Positions 59,530-64,000 of a stretch of DNA of 64,000 nucleotides are shown here, piece after piece. The position numbers were made by a program, and so were the translations under genes. The notes beneath the pieces are model-generated. The model was not told where the DNA came from, did no database searches, and saw only the letters and a program-made list of their open reading frames with translations. Source of the DNA: Burkholderiales bacterium (GTDB taxonomy: Bacteria; Pseudomonadota; Gammaproteobacteria; Burkholderiales; Burkholderiaceae_C); the NCBI GenBank assembly GCA_016195825.1, contig JACPYV010000158.1, positions 1 to 64,000 of the forward strand, read 5' to 3'. Every line of letters begins with the position of its first letter. Positions within the stretch are counted from its first letter, which is position 1.

Positions 59530-60343
59530 GGGGTGTCTCCGGGTCGGGGGCGTGGAAGGTGAAGACGCCCAGGCGTGCGCGGTAGCCGCCGGGGCGGCCG
59601 GCCGCCTGGTCGGCGGCGATCAGGCGCTCCAGCTCGGGAATGAGTTCGGCCCGCAGCCTTGCCCAATGTGTGCGGGCCAGGTCGGCGATGGCGGCGGCGG
59701 ACTCTTCGCTCAGTTCGTCGGCGTAGATTGCTTGCTCGAAGTGGCGGCGGTCGCGGTGCACCACGTTGTCGGTGGCGGCAGCCAGGTGGTCGCCGACGTT
59801 GGCGCCGAGGAAGCCGAACATCTGCGCATCGTCCTGCGTGGGTGACACGCGGTCGGGCTCGAAGTACACGGCCTGGCCGTCATCCGAGAGCCGCGCCAGG
59901 CCCAGGCGCAGCATCTCGTCCAGCAGGCTGCGCGGGTGGACGTGGCGGGTGATGGACTGCGCCAGCGCCTCGAAGCTGGGCGCCGTGCCGCTGCGGGGCA
60001 GCGCCAGTGGCTTGCCGTCGGGGCCGGCGTAATCGGGGCTGGTCATCCAGTGGGCGTAGAGCCGCCCGGCGGGGCTGGGGCGCTGCGCCTGCAGCGGTGC
60101 GAGTTCACCGCTGAGGCGCGTCACCTCGCGCCGGCTCAGGCCGGTGGCGATGCTGACCTGGCTCACGTCGCGGCCCCCGGGGGCACCGCCGGCCTGGCGC
60201 GCGTCGCGCGCAGCCCGCACGAAGGCGCGCTTGAGCAACTCGTCGACTGGCACGAGCGGCAGCCCGTGGGCCACGCACAGGCGGGCCAGCGGCACGAGCA
60301 AGGCCTCCACGGCTTCAAGTAACAACTCATCACGTTTGTCCAT
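59513..60343 (-). CDS. DUF6502 protein with helix-turn-helix-like segment, possible regulator
   Basis: The 276-aa cytoplasmic protein starts at 60343 (MDKRDELLLEAVEALL); the ORF-track start adds 24 residues over the divergent promoter and is rejected. It has no signal peptide. DVSQVSIATGLSRREVTRLSGEL has the spacing of a helix-turn-helix. The 21-bp palindrome in the divergent gap, 31 bp from this start, fits autoregulation, which is an inference. It begins the DUF6502-DUF5666-PEP-CTERM-like unit. Confidence 0.82.
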   Translation of the reverse strand: MDKRDELLLEAVEALLVPLARLCVAHGLPLVPVDELLKRAFVRAARDARQAGGAPGGRDVSQVSIATGLSRREVTRLSGELAPLQAQRPSPAGRLYAHWMTSPDYAGPDGKPLALPRSGTAPSFEALAQSITRHVHPRSLLDEMLRLGLARLSDDGQAVYFEPDRVSPTQDDAQMFGFLGANVGDHLAAATDNVVHRDRRHFEQAIYADELSEESAAAIADLARTHWARLRAELIPELERLIAADQAAGRPGGYRARLGVFTFHAPDPETPHDPPP

Positions 60344-60373
60344 TTGACGGGTGAATTCTGGGCGCGCAACATG

Positions 60374-60394
60374 AAATGCGCAATTTGTGCATTT
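60374..60394. promoter_or_regulatory. Near-perfect 21-bp palindrome midway between DUF6502 and the hydroxylase genes
   Basis: AAATGCGCAA-T-TTGTGCATTT has 10-bp arms with one mismatch around a central T. Its centre (60384) is exactly halfway between the two start codons (60343 and 60425), so it is a strong operator candidate for both directions. Confidence 0.65.
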
Positions 60395-60424
60395 GTTCGA
60401 AATCGTAAGCGACAAGGAGTTGCC

Positions 60425-60865
60425 ATGCCGAGTTACACGTTGAACGTCAACGGCCGGGACCAGCCGGTCACGGTGAGCTCGGCGGACATGCCGCTGCTGT
60501 GGGTGCTACGGGACGTATTGGGCCTCACCGGCACCAAATACGGCTGCGGCATCGAGATCTGCGGCGCCTGCACGGTCTGGGTCGACGGCGAGCCGCAGAA
60601 GAGCTGCGACATGGACGTGTCCTCCGCGGCGGGCAAGCGCATCACCACCATCGAGGGTCTGTCCGCCGATCGCAGCCACCCGGCGCAGAAGGCCTGGATC
60701 GCTCACCAGGTGCCGCAGTGCGGCTACTGCCAGAGCGGCATGCTGATGCGCGTGGCTGGCGCGATGAACGCGGGCCACCACGGCACCGACATCGCCAGCG
60801 AGTGCAGCAACCTGTGCGTCTGCGGCACGTACCAGCGGATCAAGACGGCCGTGGCCGGGCTGTGA
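60425..60865 (+). CDS. [2Fe-2S] small subunit of a molybdenum hydroxylase (isoquinoline 1-oxidoreductase-like)
   Basis: The 146-aa protein has a plant-ferredoxin-type cluster (TKYGCGIEICGACTVWVDG) and a second [2Fe-2S] cluster (PQCGYCQSGMLM and CSNLCVCGTYQRIK). The length and motifs match IorA-type small subunits of aldehyde/isoquinoline oxidoreductases. The start at 60425 has AAGGAG upstream. The large subunit follows 11 bp later; no FAD subunit is present, as in the Ior group, where electrons go to a cytochrome or another acceptor. Confidence 0.93.
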   Translation: MPSYTLNVNGRDQPVTVSSADMPLLWVLRDVLGLTGTKYGCGIEICGACTVWVDGEPQKSCDMDVSSAAGKRITTIEGLSADRSHPAQKAWIAHQVPQCGYCQSGMLMRVAGAMNAGHHGTDIASECSNLCVCGTYQRIKTAVAGL

Positions 60866-60876
60866 CGGAGGCGACC

Positions 60877-63105
60877 ATGAATGCACGACTTCCCGACCCG
60901 ACCGGGCTGGACCGCCGCCAGTTTCTCGGCACCACTGGCGCACTGACCCTGGGCCTGACGCTGTCCGGCAAGGCCGAGGCTGCCGCCGCGACCCAGGTCA
61001 ACGCCTGGCTGAGCATCGCCAGCGACGGCAGTATCACGCTCGCCAGCGGCGCCTCCGACATGGGCCAGGGCTCGTTCTCGGGTCTGGCGCAGATCCTCTG
61101 CGAAGACCTGATGGTGGACCCGGCGCTGGTCCGTGTCGTGCCCGCGGCGCCGTCGCTGGCCAGCCCAGCGCCGGTGGGCGTGGCCATCAACACCGTGGGC
61201 TCCAGCGTCACGCGCAGCAACTTCTGGCGGCTGCGCGACGCGGGAGCCATCGCGCGCGAGATGCTGGTCAGCGCAGCGATGGTGGAGCTGGGCGATGCGA
61301 CGCGCGCCAACTACGCGGTGGCCAATGCGGTGGTGACCCATCTGCCGACGGGCCGGGCGCTGGGCTACGGCCAACTGGCCGCGCGCGCCGCGATGCTGCC
61401 CGTGCCGGCCTCGGCGCCGCTGGTGCCTGACGCCCAGCTGCGCTGCATCGGCAAGCCGCTGCCGCGCGCAGACATCCCGGCCAAGGTGGACGGCACCACG
61501 GTCTACGGCATCGACGTGCGCCGGCCGGGCATGGTCTACGCCGTCATCCGCCACTGCCCGACGCTGGGCGGCGTGCTCGCGGCCACGCCGGCCAGGCCAG
61601 GCGGCGCGCTGGCGCTGGTGCCCGTCAAGGTGGCACCGGGCACGGGGCGCGGGCTGGAGGCCGTGGGCAATGTCAACGCCGTGGCCGTGGTGGCCGGCAC
61701 GACCTGGGACGCCTGGCAGGCCGCCCGTCGCCTGAGCCCGAAGTGGACGCTGCCGGCCAACGCGGCGGCGCTGAACAGCACCCAGTTCATGGCCGACGCG
61801 CAGGCGCTGATGGTGAGCGCACCCGCGTTCGTCACCGGCGGCGCTAACCCGCCCGGCACGGCCTACACGGTCGAGCGCAGCGGCACGCCCGAGGCCGCCA
61901 TCGCCGCCAGCGACCTGAAGCTGGAGGCCAGCTACAGCCTGCCCTATGTGGCCCATGCCTGCATGGAAGTGTTGAACTGCACGGTCGACTTCCAGGCCGG
62001 CCTGCGCTGCGAGGTCTGGGCGCCGACGCAGTCGGCCAAGTCGGCGCTTGCGCTGGTGATTGCGCTCACGGGGCTGGCAGCCGACCAGGTGGCGGTGCAC
62101 GTCACGGCGCTGGGTGGCGGCCTGGGCCGAAAGGCCGAGCTGGACTTCATCAGCCAGGCGGTGCAGGTGGCGATGGCCATTGGCAAGCCGGTCAAGCTGA
62201 TGTGGCCGCGCGAGGAAGACTTCACCCACGACCAGTACCGCCCGATGGCACTGGTGCGGGTGCGCGCGGGGCTGAACAAGTCGGGCCAGGTGCTGGGCTG
62301 GACCTACCGCAACGTGTCGCCGTCCATCCTGGGCCAGCGCGGCGTGCCGCTGCCGGCCACGGGCGACAGCCAGGGCTACGAGGCCTCGCAGGCGCTGCCC
62401 TACGACTTCGGCGCGCGCCTCACCGAGTGGGTCAGCCACACGGCGCCCGTGCCGGTGGGTTTCTGGCGCTCGGTGGGCGCGTCCATCAACACATTCGCGG
62501 TGGAGTCCATGGTTGACGAGATGGCGCTGGCTGCCGGAGCCGACCCCTACCAGTACCGCCGCGCCCGGCTGACGAATGCACGCTGGCTGTCCGTGCTGGA
62601 CGCTGCCGCCCAGGCCGCCGGATGGAGCACCGCGCCGCCCCAGGGCCGGGCGCGGGGTATCGCCATCGGCACGGCCTTCAACACTATCGTGGCCCAGGTG
62701 GTGGAGGTCAGCGCGACGACGACCGGCCCCAAGGTCACGCGGGTCTGGCTGGCCATCGACTGCGGCTGGGTCGTCAACCCGAACTCGGTCGAGGCCCAGC
62801 TCATCGGCGGCGTGGTGCACGGCCTGAACGCGGCGCTCTACGGCAGGCAGACCTTCGTCAACGGCGCTGCCCAGGCGAAGAACTTCAACAACAGCCGCAT
62901 GATCCGGCTCGGCGAGATGCCGCAGGTCGTCGTCAAGCTGATGCCCCAGCCCGCCGTGCTGGACCGCGCGGCCGTGATGGGCGGCGTGGGCGAGCTCGGC
63001 GTGCCCACGCTGGCACCGGCGCTGGCAAACGCCTGGGCGCGGCTCAGCGGTAAGCGGGTCAGGGCGCTGCCCTTCTATCCGAATGCCACCATGAGCGACG
63101 GCTAA
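60877..63105 (+). CDS. Molybdopterin-binding large subunit of a molybdenum hydroxylase (IorB-like)
   Basis: The 742-aa protein begins with a twin-arginine leader (GLDRRQFLGTTGALTLG), so the heterodimer is probably exported folded. Two cofactor-binding repeats follow: SMASGASDMGQGSF-type near the N-terminus and LGGGLGRKAELDF, then GFWRSVGASINTFAVES. The active-site Glu is in MGGVGELGVPTLAPAL. Substrates of the family are N-heterocycles or aldehydes. The start at 60877 is chosen by the leader and the GGAG upstream. Confidence 0.92.
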   Translation: MNARLPDPTGLDRRQFLGTTGALTLGLTLSGKAEAAAATQVNAWLSIASDGSITLASGASDMGQGSFSGLAQILCEDLMVDPALVRVVPAAPSLASPAPVGVAINTVGSSVTRSNFWRLRDAGAIAREMLVSAAMVELGDATRANYAVANAVVTHLPTGRALGYGQLAARAAMLPVPASAPLVPDAQLRCIGKPLPRADIPAKVDGTTVYGIDVRRPGMVYAVIRHCPTLGGVLAATPARPGGALALVPVKVAPGTGRGLEAVGNVNAVAVVAGTTWDAWQAARRLSPKWTLPANAAALNSTQFMADAQALMVSAPAFVTGGANPPGTAYTVERSGTPEAAIAASDLKLEASYSLPYVAHACMEVLNCTVDFQAGLRCEVWAPTQSAKSALALVIALTGLAADQVAVHVTALGGGLGRKAELDFISQAVQVAMAIGKPVKLMWPREEDFTHDQYRPMALVRVRAGLNKSGQVLGWTYRNVSPSILGQRGVPLPATGDSQGYEASQALPYDFGARLTEWVSHTAPVPVGFWRSVGASINTFAVESMVDEMALAAGADPYQYRRARLTNARWLSVLDAAAQAAGWSTAPPQGRARGIAIGTAFNTIVAQVVEVSATTTGPKVTRVWLAIDCGWVVNPNSVEAQLIGGVVHGLNAALYGRQTFVNGAAQAKNFNNSRMIRLGEMPQVVVKLMPQPAVLDRAAVMGGVGELGVPTLAPALANAWARLSGKRVRALPFYPNATMSDG

Positions 63106-63120
63106 GGCGGCTGCTGCACG

Positions 63121-63140
63121 GGGGGCGCCGCGGCGCCCCC
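63121..63140 (+). terminator. Perfect 20-bp GC palindrome after the hydroxylase genes
   Basis: GGGGGCGCCG/CGGCGCCCCC is a loopless dyad 15 bp after the stop, with no T-run. It separates the hydroxylase operon from the convergent toxin gene. Confidence 0.45.
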
Positions 63141-63194
63141 TCCGCCATCACGGACGCCGCCATGAAAGGCTTGCTGTGACGAACTCAGGGCCGA

Positions 63195-63521
63195 TCAGCG
63201 CAGCACTTGCAGCAGGCGCCGGCTCAGCAGGCCGCGCAGGTCGCGCCGTTGGTCGCAGACGATGTGGGTGTAGACGACATCTGCCGTCGGCTCGTAGATG
63301 ACGCGGTTCTTGCCGGAGACGAGCTGGCGGTAGCGATCGCTGCCAAGTTCGGCGAGTTCGTCGGGCACCGCGCCCGACGGCGGGAAGACCTTCAGCGTAT
63401 CGACCGTGGTCCGCAGCCGGGCCAGCGTGTCAGCCCAGGCCGGCGCGCCGACTTTGTTCAGCACGTAGCGGCGAATGTCTTGCAGATGCTGCTCCGCACC
63501 GGGCAGGACGACCACCCTCAC
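63195..63521 (-). CDS. RelE/ParE-family toxin
   Basis: The 108-aa protein begins at GTG 63521 (MRVVVLPGAEQHLQDIRRYV) and ends with the basic ribosome/gyrase-binding type tail (SGKNRVIYEPTADVVYTHIVCDQRRDL). The length and fold match ParE/RelE toxins. Its start overlaps the old antitoxin stop (GTGA), so it was originally translationally coupled. The antitoxin is interrupted, so expression is uncertain. Confidence 0.85.
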   Translation of the reverse strand: MRVVVLPGAEQHLQDIRRYVLNKVGAPAWADTLARLRTTVDTLKVFPPSGAVPDELAELGSDRYRQLVSGKNRVIYEPTADVVYTHIVCDQRRDLRGLLSRRLLQVLR

Positions 63522-63787
63522 GCGGCGTCGCCCTTCTCAAGATCGGCGAACACGTCGTCGGCCTCGCGCCCACGCCCGGCGGCGATGTCGCGCTGGCCCA
63601 GCGATAGCAGCTTCAGCAGTGCCAGGGTCTCCTGCTGGCGCTCCTACGCATGCACGTCCATGACCACCAGCCGCGCCTCGCCGTTCTGGGTGATCAGCAG
63701 CGGCTCGCCAGACTCGGCAATGTCGTTGGCGATGCTGGCCGCATGGCTCTTCAGGCAGCTGATGGGTTTGACTTGTGCGGTGAGCAT
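63518..63787 (-). pseudogene. Phd/YefM-type antitoxin interrupted by an in-frame amber codon
   Basis: From ATG 63787 the frame reads MLTAQVKPISCLKSHAASIA and VVMDVHA, then TAG at 63644-63646, and then continues ERQQETLALLKLLSLGQRDI to 63518 in the same frame. The family pattern has Tyr at this place (VHAYE), so TAC to TAG is the simplest change. The DNA-binding half (47 aa) could still be made; the toxin-neutralising half would be lost. The ORF track does not list it. Confidence 0.75.
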
Positions 63788-63820
63788 GTCGGCGCCTTCG
63801 GGAGAGGGTGGTCGGGATAT

Positions 63821-63836
63821 AGACCCAATACGGTCT
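63821..63836. promoter_or_regulatory. Dyad in the antitoxin promoter region
   Basis: AGACC and GGTCT are perfect 5-bp arms around CAATAC, about 35 bp upstream of the antitoxin start. It could be the autoregulatory operator of the toxin-antitoxin pair. Confidence 0.3.
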
Positions 63837-64000
63837 TACTCATCGTCCAGCAGCGCGGCCAGCGCCGCGGCATCCAGCGGCGCGGCGCGGCCGTCGCCCT
63901 CCAGCATGCCTTCGGCCAGCCCGCGCTTGTCGCGATGCAGCTCGATGATGCGTTCCTCCACCGAGCCGGCCGTCACCAGCCGGTAGACGGTCACCGGCCG
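63836..64000 (-). CDS. C-terminus of an SNF2/DEAD-like helicase, partial
   Basis: Fifty-four residues are visible, beginning RPVTVYRLVTAGSVEERIIELHRDKRGLA and ending LLDDE. The pattern VTVYRLVTAGSVEE is the last helicase motif region of SNF2-family ATPases, followed by the normal C-terminal helix. The rest lies beyond the window. The stop is 49 bp before the antitoxin start. Confidence 0.8.
   Translation of the reverse strand, partial: RPVTVYRLVTAGSVEERIIELHRDKRGLAEGMLEGDGRAAPLDAAALAALLDDE

Noticed and set aside
60724-62820. 698-aa minus-strand ORF opposite the molybdenum hydroxylase
   Set aside because: It is rich in Arg, His and Gly and mirrors the real gene; no motif is seen.

Overview
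The window is GC-rich, almost fully coding DNA typical of a free-living betaproteobacterium of the Burkholderiales (Rubrivivax / Roseateles / Mitsuaria-like). This placement is an inference from gene content: several PEP-CTERM surface proteins, a DUF6502/DUF5666 pair, BamC next to DapA, RoxA, MnmC and strong GC3 codon bias. I see no tRNA, rRNA, CRISPR array, insertion sequence or prophage. Most of it is chromosomal core with accessory patches.

Layout. 1-4.2 kb: a TonB-dependent receptor (cut by the window edge), divergent from an ABC-type periplasmic binding protein and a CHASE8/HAMP histidine kinase, which look like one sensing module. 4.2-7.1 kb: an acyltransferase and a secreted M35 Lys-metalloendopeptidase followed by an orphan copy of its pro-domain. 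7.3-11.4 kb: aconitase divergent from a MATE exporter. 11.5-22 kb: a long nucleoside uptake and salvage run (BMP binding protein, ATPase, two permeases, cdd, purine nucleoside phosphorylase, deoC, deoA) continuing into trmB, coaBC and dut. 22-24.6 kb: FKBP isomerase, RoxA, a small unknown protein and a tiny Ala-rich lipoprotein with a structured leader. 24.6-29.5 kb (minus): MFS transporter, 41-aa microprotein, methyltransferase, dapA, bamC and an MBL hydrolase. 29.5-32 kb: an exported amidohydrolase with a basic tail and a gene broken by an in-frame TAA. 32-37.5 kb: parE fused to a GNAT domain, a lytic transglycosylase, then parC, all with ATGA overlaps. 37.6-45 kb: PEP-CTERM protein, BamE-like lipoprotein, pyrD, LysR/EamA divergent pair, DAHP synthase, DUF2141 and carotenoid oxygenase.

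45-48.3 kb: a compact glucan locus (two PEP-CTERM proteins and a GH16-CBM56 glucanase) behind a good sigma70 promoter with a 29-bp double palindrome of LacI-operator type just downstream. 48.3-57.3 kb: rpiA, an unknown membrane protein, an M4 protease, a chemoreceptor with a CheR tether, mnmC, a beta-CASP hydrolase and an NAD-binding protein. 57.3-63.1 kb: PEP-CTERM-like protein, DUF5666 and DUF6502 on the minus strand, divergent from a two-gene molybdenum hydroxylase. A near-perfect 21-bp palindrome sits midway between the two divergent start codons. 63.2-64 kb: a RelE/ParE-type toxin whose Phd-type antitoxin carries an amber codon, then the C-terminus of an SNF2-type helicase.

The most unusual items are the ParE-GNAT fusion, the orphan M35 pro-domain, the glucan locus operator, the DUF6502 palindrome, the nonsense-interrupted antitoxin and the coupled 41-aa microprotein. 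All functional statements are from reading motifs by eye; no database search was run.
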